A DNA stretch of 64,000 nt from 1162T-S-0a-05 sp050299435 (GTDB lineage Bacteria; Pseudomonadota; Gammaproteobacteria; Pseudomonadales; Cellvibrionaceae). Below, piece after piece: positions 1-8,632 of this stretch. The translations under genes were made by a program, and so were the position numbers. Position 1 is the stretch's first letter. Each line of letters opens with the position of its first letter. The notes under the pieces are model-generated. The model searched no databases and was not told the DNA's origin. It was given only the letters and a program-made list of their open reading frames with translations. The stretch covers positions 13,657-77,656 of the forward strand of contig JBNKVX010000007.1 of NCBI GenBank assembly GCA_050299435.1, in the 5' to 3' direction.

Positions 1-1093
1 ATGCCCCCGGTAACATCGAGCTCAAAGGATAGGCTGCATCAAACATGATTTTATCAGCCAGCAAGTACTGACTAAGTATTGGTATTGACATGGTTATCTG
101 GTCTACATCGATATCCATAAACTGCAGCACAAAGAAAGGGGCCATGGGAAATAGCATGGCAATCCCCATTTGAGTTTGTGCTTCTTTATTACTCTTTGAA
201 AAGCTTGAGATCATCATTAAGAAACTGGAAAGCAAAATGCAAACAGGAAAGACAAGGATTGCGATTTTTACGTAAGTCAATGTACCGGGGATATCCGCTA
301 AGCCGAAAAACCGATCCGGCAAAAATTTTGCCCAAATTGCCACATTGATAATGGGTAAAATATAAGCAGTCATACAAAATACCAATACGGCCAGATACTT
401 TCCAAATGCCACCTGCGTACGACTTAAGGGCAAACTCAATAACGGCTCCAAAGACAGCCGTTCGCGTTCACCCGCCGTAATGTCAATTGCCAAGTAGAAA
501 CCGCCCATCATTGAAGAAAACACCACAAGGAACATAAGCATATTTGCCAAAATTCCCGCTGTCAGCTCTTCCTCCGAAATATCGTTCTCCGCAATATCCA
601 AAGGTCTTAATAGATTTTGATCAAAGCCTCTTACCACCATTCGCTGTGCGGCTAAGGTACGACTGTAACTGTCCAACTCTGCGCGAATCTGCCAAAAATA
701 ACTTTGGCTTTCTTGATCTTCCTTGTCGTAATGAATGGTGACTTTTGCCGGACTGCCTTTACTAAATTTCTCGCCGTAGTTCTCACTGATTTCAATCACT
801 AATTTGATATCGCCATCACGAATCTGATCTTCAAAATCGTCACCGACGGGTTTCGCATCAAGGTTTTTACTTTTGAGGTAGGCAAGTAAATTGGGCGCTC
901 GATCCACACCAAAAACGTACAATTCGCGTCCATAGTCGTAATTATCGAAATGTTTTCCCGCATTAATGACGAGCGGAGCCATAATCATAGCGGGTAACAA
1001 TAATGGGCCGTAGATAAAAGCAAAAAATAATGAACGCTTATCGCGCAAATTATCGCGAATTTCTTTCCATGTAATTATCAACATTCTAAACAT
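1..1093 (-). CDS. ABC-2 type permease, NatB-like (3' part lies beyond the left edge)
   Basis: Membrane subunit of an ABC exporter, partnered by the ATPase just upstream. Reading on the minus strand from an ATG at 1093 gives an open frame to the window edge, about 364 residues. It has an N-terminal membrane anchor following the sequence ITWKEIRDNLRDKRSLFF, a long soluble extracytoplasmic segment, then several hydrophobic helices. The motif ITAGERERLSLEPLL is close to the AGERERGTLEPLL hallmark of NatB/ABC2_membrane_3 permeases. Its ATG shares one base with the ATPase stop (TAATG), so the two are translationally coupled. The substrate is unknown. NatB relatives export sodium or peptides, and the neighbouring peptidase makes a peptide substrate possible (inference). 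Confidence 0.85.
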   Translation of the reverse strand, partial: MFRMLIITWKEIRDNLRDKRSLFFAFIYGPLLLPAMIMAPLVINAGKHFDNYDYGRELYVFGVDRAPNLLAYLKSKNLDAKPVGDDFEDQIRDGDIKLVIEISENYGEKFSKGSPAKVTIHYDKEDQESQSYFWQIRAELDSYSRTLAAQRMVVRGFDQNLLRPLDIAENDISEEELTAGILANMLMFLVVFSSMMGGFYLAIDITAGERERLSLEPLLSLPLSRTQVAFGKYLAVLVFCMTAYILPIINVAIWAKFLPDRFFGLADIPGTLTYVKIAILVFPVCILLSSFLMMISSFSKSNKEAQTQMGIAMLFPMAPFFVLQFMDIDVDQITMSIPILSQYLLADKIMFDAAYPLSSMLPGA

Positions 1094-1845
1094 TATTCTT
1101 CCTCCAGAGATTCGCCAATCGCGACAACAAATGCATCTTCAAAATCGTTCTGACCAGTTTCTTGTAACAAACCATCCACACTGTTTTCAGCAACAATTTG
1201 ACCCTCATTGATAATGGCCACGTTGTCACACAAATGCGCGATTTCTTGCATAATGTGGCTAGAAATAAGGATGCAATGCCCCTGATCTTTAAGAGCAAGT
1301 AAAATTTTTCTGAGCTTTCGCGTGGCCATGACATCGAGACCGTTTGTTGGCTCATCCAAGACAAGATTTCGAGGTCGATGAACAAGCGCGCGCGCCAAAC
1401 CCACCTTGGTGCGCTGTCCCTGCGAGAAGCCCTCGGTTCGTCTATCGGCAAAATCTTCCATGCCTAACATATGAACCAGTTCATCGACGCGATCATTTAG
1501 CAGCGGCTTTTTCAATCCACAAAGCTCTGCAAAATAGGACACGTTCTCGCGCGCGGTAAGTCGCGGATAAATGCCTGAATTATGTGGTAGAAAACCAATA
1601 TTTTTACGCACTTCGAGCTTCTTCTTAACTGCGTCAAATCCGTCAATTGTTGCTCTCCCTGAATCCGGCTCCAACAAACTGACCACCATGCGCAAGGTTG
1701 TTGATTTTCCCGCGCCATTTGCGCCAAGCAGACCAGTAATTTTTCCATCCTCGGCCGAAAAACTGACACTTTCAACTGCGGTAACAAATTCCTTTTTACG
1801 ACCCTTTTTAGGAAAGGATTTTTTTAATGCCTCAGTAGTTATCAT
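1093..1845 (-). CDS. ABC transporter ATP-binding protein, NatA-like
   Basis: Cytoplasmic ATPase of about 250 residues that energises the adjoining permease. All nucleotide-binding motifs are visible in order: Walker A GANGAGKST near residue 42, signature FSQGQRTKVG near 140, Walker B LVLDEP near 161 followed by TNGLD, and the switch histidine in ISSH. The N-terminal MITTEALKKSF and the FVTAVESVSF pattern are typical of the NatA/CcmA exporter group. It starts 18 bp after the secreted hydrolase and overlaps the permease by one base, so it lies inside the five-gene minus-strand operon led by the LytS/LytTR pair. Confidence 0.92.
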   Translation of the reverse strand: MITTEALKKSFPKKGRKKEFVTAVESVSFSAEDGKITGLLGANGAGKSTTLRMVVSLLEPDSGRATIDGFDAVKKKLEVRKNIGFLPHNSGIYPRLTARENVSYFAELCGLKKPLLNDRVDELVHMLGMEDFADRRTEGFSQGQRTKVGLARALVHRPRNLVLDEPTNGLDVMATRKLRKILLALKDQGHCILISSHIMQEIAHLCDNVAIINEGQIVAENSVDGLLQETGQNDFEDAFVVAIGESLEEE

Positions 1846-1863
1846 GTCTGACTCCTTAACAGC

Positions 1864-3435
1864 TTAGGGCGTGGGCCCATTAAAATTGATAAACAAGGGC
1901 GACTCACCAACTCGATCCAGGCACTGCGTATTCAACTCTTCAAAGCCTGCATTACTAACGAATTGATTAATTAATTTTGGTACGCAACCCGTACCGCCAA
2001 CAAAATGTCCCTGACCTTTTAATTCGAGGTGTTTTGCATTCTTTAGACTATTTTTGGTAACTTCTGCAAATTCAGGCGGTGTTATAGGGTCATATTCCCC
2101 TGATAGAAGTAGAGTTGGCACCTCAGATTCGAGTGGCAATTTCATTTTTTCTGGATAATGTCCTTTAGGCCAAACTCCACAAATATCCGACATTAAATCA
2201 ATTAACAGGGACCCCATATAACTCTGTGCATTCTTATCCAGCAAATCTTGCGAGATTTCCTGGTAAAAGGGATATTCTTCGGTGCACATAACCGAATTAT
2301 GTAAGCCAGGAGAAATTAATTCTTCCAGAGTTTCATTGACCCGGGTTGCTGTTCTGACAATCGGCCCAAAATTATTTTTCATTGCAGCCTCATACAACAT
2401 AGGAGGCAATACTGAAGCAGATATTGGCGAATAGAGATACATCCTCACCACCCCCAACAAATGCTCTCTGCTAAAGTTTTGCGTTTCCACTTCTCCAGTG
2501 GAAAAATTTTCCACGCGCACTTCGATCGGCCCTGCTTCCAGCTTAAGGAATAATTCCTTCACCTTTTTACGCAACTCTGGCATGGCCTCATTGCAAACAA
2601 CGGCTTCTTCACAACGCATAAAAAGCTTATCCAACATATGCTGACTGTTTAACGCTATTTGCGAACCCAAAACTTGTTGCGGTGGCACCACAGAATCAAG
2701 TACAACTGTTCGTAAACTTTGGGGGAAAATCCTCATGTAGTGAGTGGAAACGCGAGTGCCATAAGACACACCGTATAAATTCCATTTATCAATACCCAAA
2801 GCTTCACGCACCGTATCAAAATCCTTCACACTGGTATCGGTGGTGTAGTAACGTGGATCTCCGGGCAACACCGCCAAACATTTTTTAGTCAGCGCCCGAA
2901 TTTCCTCAGAACTTAAATCTGTGCGTGTGTAGTCGAGACCTTCCATAATTTCGCTACATCCCATGTAGTTGGACTTTCCTGTACCTCTTTGGTCGATCAG
3001 ATAAAAATCACGGTATTTTGCCAGTTCTTGCCAAACTTGATCTGCAAAAAGATAGCTCGCACTTGCTGCCTGCCCGGGTCCACCGGCAACAAAAAGTACC
3101 GGATCAGTAATCTTGTCAGTTTTTCTTTTTGCGGGTAATCGCACCACAAATAACTTTATTTTCTTTCCGTCAGGCTGGGCAGGATTTTCCGGGACTTTAT
3201 ACCAGGCGCATTGCACCTCTCTGTCTCGACCTTGGGCAGTGACCAAGCATGTACGAAATTCTATGCGGCCGATGGTCTCTACAATAGGCGCGGTCATATC
3301 AATGACCTCACTCACCGTGCCATCCACTTGGTTCTCACCTTCTTGCGCATACGCCACTACACCACCCAGCGAAGCTAACAGCCCGCCTAAAGCAATTATT
3401 GCCACGCGTATGCCCATTTTGGTTTGTCTTTTCAT
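1864..3435 (-). CDS. Secreted alpha/beta hydrolase, TAP-like peptidase family
   Basis: Predicted exported serine hydrolase of 523 residues, related to the proline iminopeptidase/tripeptidyl aminopeptidase (TAP) group. Residues 1-31 form a signal peptide ending VAYA before QEG. The oxyanion-region motif VAGGPGQ is near 116-122, and the nucleophile elbow GVSYG puts the catalytic serine at about residue 224. Late in the protein, GEYDPITPP supplies the likely acid and GQGHFVGG the histidine, in the C-terminal TAP domain. The gene is 15 bp downstream of the LytTR regulator and 18 bp upstream of the ABC ATPase. Co-transcription with an exporter and a cell-wall-type sensor suggests a role in envelope peptide handling or peptide detoxification, which is inference. 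Confidence 0.88.
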   Translation of the reverse strand: MKRQTKMGIRVAIIALGGLLASLGGVVAYAQEGENQVDGTVSEVIDMTAPIVETIGRIEFRTCLVTAQGRDREVQCAWYKVPENPAQPDGKKIKLFVVRLPAKRKTDKITDPVLFVAGGPGQAASASYLFADQVWQELAKYRDFYLIDQRGTGKSNYMGCSEIMEGLDYTRTDLSSEEIRALTKKCLAVLPGDPRYYTTDTSVKDFDTVREALGIDKWNLYGVSYGTRVSTHYMRIFPQSLRTVVLDSVVPPQQVLGSQIALNSQHMLDKLFMRCEEAVVCNEAMPELRKKVKELFLKLEAGPIEVRVENFSTGEVETQNFSREHLLGVVRMYLYSPISASVLPPMLYEAAMKNNFGPIVRTATRVNETLEELISPGLHNSVMCTEEYPFYQEISQDLLDKNAQSYMGSLLIDLMSDICGVWPKGHYPEKMKLPLESEVPTLLLSGEYDPITPPEFAEVTKNSLKNAKHLELKGQGHFVGGTGCVPKLINQFVSNAGFEELNTQCLDRVGESPLFINFNGPTP

Positions 3436-3450
3436 AGCTCTTCCTTCTGA

Positions 3451-4212
3451 CTAAAAACTTAACATGGCTTTTAATTTGCCTGCATTACGTCTCGATATTT
3501 CCACTTGAACACCATCACTCAAAGTGACAATAAATCCATCGTTTAACCACTCTTCTATCGCTTCAATCTCATTCAGATTGATAATATGTTGGCGACTACA
3601 ACGAAAGAACAGATTGCTGGGCAGTCTCTCTTCCACTTGATTCAAACTTTTTTTGATAAAAGCAGACTCAGATTCAAAAAATAAACGTACATAATTTTTA
3701 CAGCTTTCAAAGTATTTTATTTTTGAAAGTGTCACCAAATGACAATCGTCACCATTTTTCACAAGAATTTTATTGTCCGGCTGCAGTTTTTCAGTGGGAT
3801 ATTCCTGATTCGCATCTTCCAACTCGTCGAACTCGTTCGTTTGAGGTAAAAAGTTCTTGAGCCTTTCCACGGCCTGTTCAAGTCTTTTTTGTGAAATCGG
3901 CTTTAATAAATAATCCACCGTCTGAAATTCAAAAGAGCGGATCGCATACTCGCTGTAGGCAGTGGTAAAAATTATAAGAGGCTCGTAGTCCAATCGTCCC
4001 AACAGCTGGAACCCTGTTTGCCCTGGCATATGAACATCCAAAAACAACAGTTCCGGTTTTTCATCTGCAATGAGCTCTACTGCTCTATCAGGATGTTCCG
4101 CGGCCCCCACAACCTGAATAAGAGGAAAGGCCTTGAGTAGATCTATCAAGCCTTCTCTGGCCAACTTCGAGTCTTCTACAACAATTGCGCGGATAAGTCT
4201 TTCATTCGTCAT
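3451..4212 (-). CDS. LytTR-family response regulator
   Basis: Two-component response regulator of 253 residues. The N-terminal receiver carries acidic residues in VVEDSK and the phospho-acceptor aspartate at about residue 59 in LLFLDVHMPG, followed by FTTAYSEYAI and LLKPI switch residues. The C-terminal 100 residues (from about 150) are a LytTR DNA-binding domain, with YFESCKNYVRLF and FFRCSRQHIINL patterns. It begins 3 bp after the histidine kinase stop codon, so the two are a cognate pair. It probably controls the downstream hydrolase and ABC genes of the same transcript. Its operator cannot be named from this sequence. Confidence 0.93.
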   Translation of the reverse strand: MTNERLIRAIVVEDSKLAREGLIDLLKAFPLIQVVGAAEHPDRAVELIADEKPELLFLDVHMPGQTGFQLLGRLDYEPLIIFTTAYSEYAIRSFEFQTVDYLLKPISQKRLEQAVERLKNFLPQTNEFDELEDANQEYPTEKLQPDNKILVKNGDDCHLVTLSKIKYFESCKNYVRLFFESESAFIKKSLNQVEERLPSNLFFRCSRQHIINLNEIEAIEEWLNDGFIVTLSDGVQVEISRRNAGKLKAMLSF

Positions 4213-4215
4213 ACC

Positions 4216-5307
4216 TTAATTCTCCGCGCACTCAAGAGGCAATATCAAACAGGCCATCCATTTACGGCCTTCAGTTTGTGTTTCTAAACGTGCAGCGTTG
4301 CCGTAAATTAAATGTAAGCGCTTTTCTATATTGTTAAGCCCAAGCCCAAATCCTTCATTATTTTTATTTTTCTCATTAAAATCATTGCGCACACATATTT
4401 GTAATTCACCATCCACTTCTGCTATCGATAAAGCTAGCTGTCCACCTTCTTTCAACTCTTCCATTCCATGCTTAACCGCATTTTCAATTAGCATCTGCAA
4501 CATCATCGGCGGTAACAAAGCTTGTGACAGCGCCCTTTCAATTTTTTGTGAGTAATTTAGACGGTCATCGAATTGTATCTGAGCCAAACAAATATAATTT
4601 TCTACAATTTCCAATTCCTGGTTGACTGTAACTTTAGTTGAGCGGCTGCTTTCCAACGCATATCTCAGCAAGTCAGAAAGGTGCGTTAACATTTCTTCAG
4701 CTTGACCCACTTCTTTTCGCATCATAAATCGAATATTGTTGAGTGCATTGAACAGGAAGTGAGGATTAAGTTGACTACTCAGTATATTTAATTGCGCTTC
4801 TTTCAAACTATTTTCCAGTTTGAGTGATTCAATTTCGCGACGAATTGAACGCCGGTACGTCACAATGGCAACATAGATAGCGCTCCAAAAAGCCTGAAAC
4901 ACGAAGATATTTATCGCATTTGAAACAAATATTAATACCAGGAAATTACCCTGAGGTAGTTCTTTGGGTAGTGGAAACAGCCAACTTGGAGCGAGCACCG
5001 TCAATGCCAAAACATAGGCAACCAGAATTACTGCCACAATCAAACCATCAATCACTGCAAATACAGTAGATACAGCAGCCACTCTCGCAAGGGAGTATTT
5101 GTGCCAGCCCAAGGCGTAAAAAAGATAGCGATAGAGCAGCCCGCCAAACGCTCCCACAATAATGTAGATAAGGCCACCGAAAACCTGAGCCCTCACCCCC
5201 TTACCGACAAGTAACTGCGTACCAATAATGAAAACGTACAGGGCCCCCCAACAGCTAATATGCAGCACCCAGAATTTCTTACTTGAGGGGAAAAAGCGCT
5301 TTTCCAT
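4216..5307 (-). CDS. LytS/AlgZ-type sensor histidine kinase
   Basis: Membrane sensor kinase of the His_kinase (LytS) group, 363 residues from the ATG at 5307. The N-terminal half has about four hydrophobic helices, beginning FWVLHISCWGALYVFII. The phospho-acceptor histidine is in SQLNPHFLFNALNNI at about residue 183. The ATPase part has IENAVKHG (N box) and GFGLGLNNIEKRL (G box). The frame stays open to a GTG at 5406, which would add 33 basic residues. I prefer the ATG because family members start just before the first membrane helix, but neither start has a strong ribosome site. It heads the operon and is divergent from ispB. Confidence 0.88.
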   Translation of the reverse strand: MEKRFFPSSKKFWVLHISCWGALYVFIIGTQLLVGKGVRAQVFGGLIYIIVGAFGGLLYRYLFYALGWHKYSLARVAAVSTVFAVIDGLIVAVILVAYVLALTVLAPSWLFPLPKELPQGNFLVLIFVSNAINIFVFQAFWSAIYVAIVTYRRSIRREIESLKLENSLKEAQLNILSSQLNPHFLFNALNNIRFMMRKEVGQAEEMLTHLSDLLRYALESSRSTKVTVNQELEIVENYICLAQIQFDDRLNYSQKIERALSQALLPPMMLQMLIENAVKHGMEELKEGGQLALSIAEVDGELQICVRNDFNEKNKNNEGFGLGLNNIEKRLHLIYGNAARLETQTEGRKWMACLILPLECAEN

Positions 5308-5463
5308 TTGTGAATGTATTATTCCAGTCAATTTTGAATGTTTTGCATAATAACGGTATAGCCGCAAGCCTGAAAACCTGGGTGCCAAGCGGCGCTTAGA
5401 GTACACAAGCGGTTATATTGACTCCGCAGGCAAGCCACGACCTAAAATCAGGCCAGTACCGAC

Positions 5464-5492
5464 TTGACAGCCTCATCGGCCACCCCTAGCAT
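5464..5492 (+). promoter_or_regulatory. Sigma-70 promoter of ispB
   Basis: TTGACA at 5464-5469 and TAGCAT at 5487-5492 are separated by exactly 17 bp. The -35 is perfect and the -10 has four of six consensus bases. Transcription would start near 5499, giving a leader of about 30 bases before the ispB ATG at 5528. The box lies in the 220-bp divergent gap between the kinase gene and ispB. Confidence 0.65.
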
Positions 5493-5527
5493 CCACCCCT
5501 CACCAAAAAGAGGGTTTTAAGTACCCG

Positions 5528-6490
5528 ATGTTTGCATTCCACACAATTGTTCAAAGCGATTTTGACAGTGTTAACCAACTCATTATTGACCAACTCCACT
5601 CCGAGGTTGAGCTGGTTGAGAATATAGGCCACTACATTGTCGATGCCGGCGGAAAGCGCTTGCGTCCACTACTGGTTTTGCTAACCGCTCGAGCAATGGG
5701 CTACACGGGTTCAGAGCACATTGATCTGGCAACAATTATTGAGTTTATCCACACCGCTACCTTGCTCCACGACGATGTAGTCGATGTTTCTGCGCTTCGC
5801 CGTGGGCGAGCTACGGCAAATGCCAAATGGGGCAATGCTCCCAGTGTGCTTGTTGGCGATTTCCTGTATTCACGGGCTTTTCAGATGATGGTAGCCATCC
5901 GCAATATGGAAATCATGGCTATTTTGTCTGACACCACTAACACGATTTCTGAAGGTGAAGTCCAACAATTGGTGAATGCACAAAACCCGGAAGTTTCAGA
6001 ACAGGACTATTTAACGGTTATTCACAAGAAAACCGCTGCTTTATTTGAAGCTGCCTGTCAAACTGCAGCAGTTTTGTCACAGAGCTCGAGAGAAATACGC
6101 GACCAGGCAAGGCAATACGGTTATCATTTGGGCTTGGCTTTTCAACTTGTGGATGATGCACTCGATTATGAGGGCGATGCCACAACCCTAGGCAAAAATG
6201 TGGGTGATGACCTTGCCGAAGGAAAACCAACGCTCCCATTAATTTATGCCATGCAAAAAGCGGAAAATAAAGAAACACGCTTAATTAGTGATGCAATTAA
6301 AAACAAAAGTGCAGAAAAACTGCAACAAATTGTTGAGATAGTCACCTCCAGTGGGGGGCTGGACTATACCCATCAACTTGCGCAAGAACATGTAAATAAG
6401 GCCAAGTCCTTTTTGCAGTCCTTCCCCGAAAACGAATATAGAACAAGCATGATGGAACTGGCGGACTTTGCCGTTAAACGTTCTCATTAA
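5528..6490 (+). CDS. ispB: Octaprenyl diphosphate synthase
   Basis: Trans-polyprenyl synthase of 320 residues (E. coli IspB is 323), making the side chain of ubiquinone from FPP and IPP. The substrate motif GGKRLRPLL is near residue 43. The first aspartate-rich motif is LLHDDVVD with the following LRRGR, and the second is LVDDALDYEGD, with GKNVGDDLAEGKPTLP after it. The second motif is DDxxD as expected for chain-elongating prenyltransferases. The usual divergent neighbours rplU-rpmA are absent; a sensor kinase lies there instead. Downstream, pgi begins 19 bp after the stop, so the two may be co-transcribed. Confidence 0.93.
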   Translation: MFAFHTIVQSDFDSVNQLIIDQLHSEVELVENIGHYIVDAGGKRLRPLLVLLTARAMGYTGSEHIDLATIIEFIHTATLLHDDVVDVSALRRGRATANAKWGNAPSVLVGDFLYSRAFQMMVAIRNMEIMAILSDTTNTISEGEVQQLVNAQNPEVSEQDYLTVIHKKTAALFEAACQTAAVLSQSSREIRDQARQYGYHLGLAFQLVDDALDYEGDATTLGKNVGDDLAEGKPTLPLIYAMQKAENKETRLISDAIKNKSAEKLQQIVEIVTSSGGLDYTHQLAQEHVNKAKSFLQSFPENEYRTSMMELADFAVKRSH

Positions 6491-6509
6491 TACATTTAGG
6501 ATAAGAAAC

Positions 6510-8153
6510 ATGAAAGCACGCAATCCAGGTGAAACTTACAACAATTGGAACGAACTGAAATCACTGGCCGAAAAGTGGAAAACCTCTACAATGGCTCAGG
6601 CTTTCAACGAAGATAGCAATCGCGCTGCACGTTTTTCTGTTTCCGCAGCTAATATTTGTCTCGATTACTCAAAAAATCTTATCGATGAAGCCAGTGTTAA
6701 AGCTTTACTTGCCGTTGCCGAACAAGCTGGCCTGAAAGGCGCAATTAAACGCCTAATCCGCGGAGAACATGTTAACAATACTGAAGACCGACCTGCACTT
6801 CACACCGCTTTACGTTTCACTGGTGAACCAAAAACTGAGGAACAACGAAGCGTTCAAGTCACTCTGGACAAAATGGCAAAGTTGATTGATCGCGTACATT
6901 CCGGTGAATGGAAGGGATTTAAGGACGAAAAAATAACGGATGTCGTGAATATTGGAATTGGTGGCTCGGATCTTGGGCCTCGCATGGTCACGAAAGCGCT
7001 GACCCCGTATCACACTGGCCACGTCAAGGTTCATTTTGTTGCAAACATTGATGGAGCTGAAATCTACGATCTAACGCAGACGCTCAACCCTTCTACCACC
7101 TTGTTTCTCGTTGCATCAAAATCGTTTTCAACATTGGAAACCCTGGAAAACTCCCTAACCGCAAGAAAGTGGATGCTAGACAATGGCTGCGCGCAGGAAA
7201 ACCTACATAAACATTTCGTCGCCATTTCCTCTAAAGTGGATAAAGCCGTTGAGTTTGGAATTGATGCCGACAATGTGTATCCACTCTGGGATTGGGTGGG
7301 AGGCCGTTATTCACTGTGGTCCGCTATTGGAATGCCGATTGCGTTTGCTATAGGCATGCAAAACTTTAATAAACTACGTTTTGGTGCGGCGGCAATGGAT
7401 GAGCATTTCGCAGAAGCCAATCTAGACAAAAACATCCCTGTATTGATGGGTTTATTGATGTTTTGGTATAGCTCCGTTCTCGGTACGGAGACCCAAGCGA
7501 TTCTGCCTTACGCCTATCATTTGCAATTGCTACCCGCTTACTTACAACAATTGGAAATGGAAAGTAATGGCAAAAGTGTCACAAAAGAAGGCGCAAAAAT
7601 TGATTCTCAAACGGGATCGATTGTATGGGGAACCGAGGGAACGAATGGCCAACACTCTTTCCATCAACTTTTGCACCAGGGTACCGTGTTAGTGCCGATT
7701 GATTTTATTGCAACATTGAAAGCGCATCACCCCCACGACCACCAACACAAATATTTATTTTCAAATTGTATTGCACAAAGTCAGGCATTGATGACCGGCC
7801 GCGACCAAGTGACAACTGAATCCGAGCTGCGATCACAAGGACTCAATGATGAGGACATCGCTTTTCTGGCGCCACATAAAGTTCATCCGGGTAATCGACC
7901 GAGCAATACCCTACTAGTAGAAAAACTTGACCCCGAAACGCTTGGCGCACTGATAGCTGCTTATGAGCACAAGGTGTATACCCTTAGCGTGCTGTGGAAT
8001 ATTAATGCCTTTGATCAATGGGGTGTGGAACTTGGCAAACTTTTAGGTACGCATGTCGCCAATGCAATTGAAACCACAGACATCCCCAGCGAATGGGACT
8101 CATCTACACAAACACTGATTCGCAAATTTACTGAGGCAAATAAAAACATTTAA
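6510..8153 (+). CDS. pgi: Glucose-6-phosphate isomerase
   Basis: Cytosolic enzyme interconverting glucose-6-phosphate and fructose-6-phosphate, 547 residues (E. coli Pgi is 549). I place the start at the ATG at 6510, preceded by AGGATAAGAAAC. A longer frame from 6468 would overlap ispB and adds residues not seen in the family. Visible signatures are NIGIGGSDLGP (phosphate loop), the active-site region GTEGTNGQHSFHQLLHQGT with the catalytic glutamate and histidine, and the C-terminal PROSITE-type block LWNINAFDQWGVELGK with the catalytic lysine. It feeds glucose phosphate towards the manB/galU and glg genes in this window. Confidence 0.96.
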   Translation: MKARNPGETYNNWNELKSLAEKWKTSTMAQAFNEDSNRAARFSVSAANICLDYSKNLIDEASVKALLAVAEQAGLKGAIKRLIRGEHVNNTEDRPALHTALRFTGEPKTEEQRSVQVTLDKMAKLIDRVHSGEWKGFKDEKITDVVNIGIGGSDLGPRMVTKALTPYHTGHVKVHFVANIDGAEIYDLTQTLNPSTTLFLVASKSFSTLETLENSLTARKWMLDNGCAQENLHKHFVAISSKVDKAVEFGIDADNVYPLWDWVGGRYSLWSAIGMPIAFAIGMQNFNKLRFGAAAMDEHFAEANLDKNIPVLMGLLMFWYSSVLGTETQAILPYAYHLQLLPAYLQQLEMESNGKSVTKEGAKIDSQTGSIVWGTEGTNGQHSFHQLLHQGTVLVPIDFIATLKAHHPHDHQHKYLFSNCIAQSQALMTGRDQVTTESELRSQGLNDEDIAFLAPHKVHPGNRPSNTLLVEKLDPETLGALIAAYEHKVYTLSVLWNINAFDQWGVELGKLLGTHVANAIETTDIPSEWDSSTQTLIRKFTEANKNI

Positions 8154-8155
8154 CA

Positions 8156-8183
8156 TTGCTATCACCTGATAACTGGATAATAC
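8156..8183 (+). promoter_or_regulatory. Possible promoter of the bufferin operon
   Basis: TTGCTA at 8156-8161 and TAATAC at 8178-8183 are 16 bp apart and lie about 120 bp upstream of the precursor start. The match is only fair. No clear ECF-sigma or CueR-like dyad was recognised in 8154-8305, so the real control site may differ. Confidence 0.3.
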
Positions 8184-8305
8184 AAACGTTTGCTATTATT
8201 GGATTTCTGTAAAAAGTGCTCTGTAGTTGTAAGAAAAGTGGTATCACCATCGACAAAGATTGTGCTTGAACAACTTTGACTTTAATTTCACATAAGGAGT
8301 TTCTC

Positions 8306-8578
8306 ATGAAGAAAATGAACAAAAAACTAGCGATATCCAGCGCAATAGCAGCCGGTATTGTGCTCGCAGCTTCCACGCCATTTGTCCATGCAGGTGATAA
8401 AGGAAAAATGGAAAAGTGTTACGGCGTTGCAAAGGCGGGCAAGAATGATTGCGCTATCAAGAGTCAAGGCTCAAGTTGTGCAGGTCAAGCCAAGACTGAC
8501 AGCATTTCCGATGCATGGATATACGTTCCAAAGGGCACCTGCGACAAAATTGTCGGCGGCAGCACTGAACCTAAGTAA
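8306..8578 (+). CDS. bufA: Bufferin-type precursor peptide (DUF2282, BufA1-like)
   Basis: Small exported protein of 90 residues, the substrate of the adjacent MNIO enzyme. The ATG at 8306 follows a strong ribosome site, AAGGAG at 8294-8299; an upstream in-frame ATG at 8276 has none. Residues 1-29 are a signal peptide ending PFVHA. The mature part has the DUF2282 pattern EKCYGVAKAGKNDCA, SSCAGQ and VPKGTCDK, with exactly four cysteines at 38, 49, 58 and 79. In described bufferins such cysteines are modified by BufB-BufC, and the periplasmic product binds copper. That chemistry is family knowledge; here only the precursor and genes are seen. It is followed by a perfect hairpin before bufB. Confidence 0.9.
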   Translation: MKKMNKKLAISSAIAAGIVLAASTPFVHAGDKGKMEKCYGVAKAGKNDCAIKSQGSSCAGQAKTDSISDAWIYVPKGTCDKIVGGSTEPK

Positions 8579-8590
8579 AAGTTTTTATCC

Positions 8591-8624
8591 TTCTCTTCAT
8601 TGGGCGATGCCCCAATGAAGAGAA
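8591..8624 (+). promoter_or_regulatory. Perfect 14-bp hairpin between precursor and MNIO gene
   Basis: The arms 8591-8604 and 8611-8624 are exact reverse complements (14 of 14), with a six-base loop at 8605-8610. The structure begins 12 bases after the bufA stop and ends 8 bases before the bufB ATG at 8633. Its right arm ends in GAAGAGAA, the probable bufB ribosome site, so folding would hide that site. No T-run follows, so it is more likely an RNA-stability or translation-limiting element than a full terminator. The effect would be much precursor and little enzyme (inference). Confidence 0.75.
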
Positions 8625-8632
8625 CTACTTCT

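Noticed and set aside
6468..6509. Upstream start of pgi overlapping ispB
   Set aside because: The ATG at 6510 has a good ribosome site and gives the normal protein length; the extension overlaps ispB.
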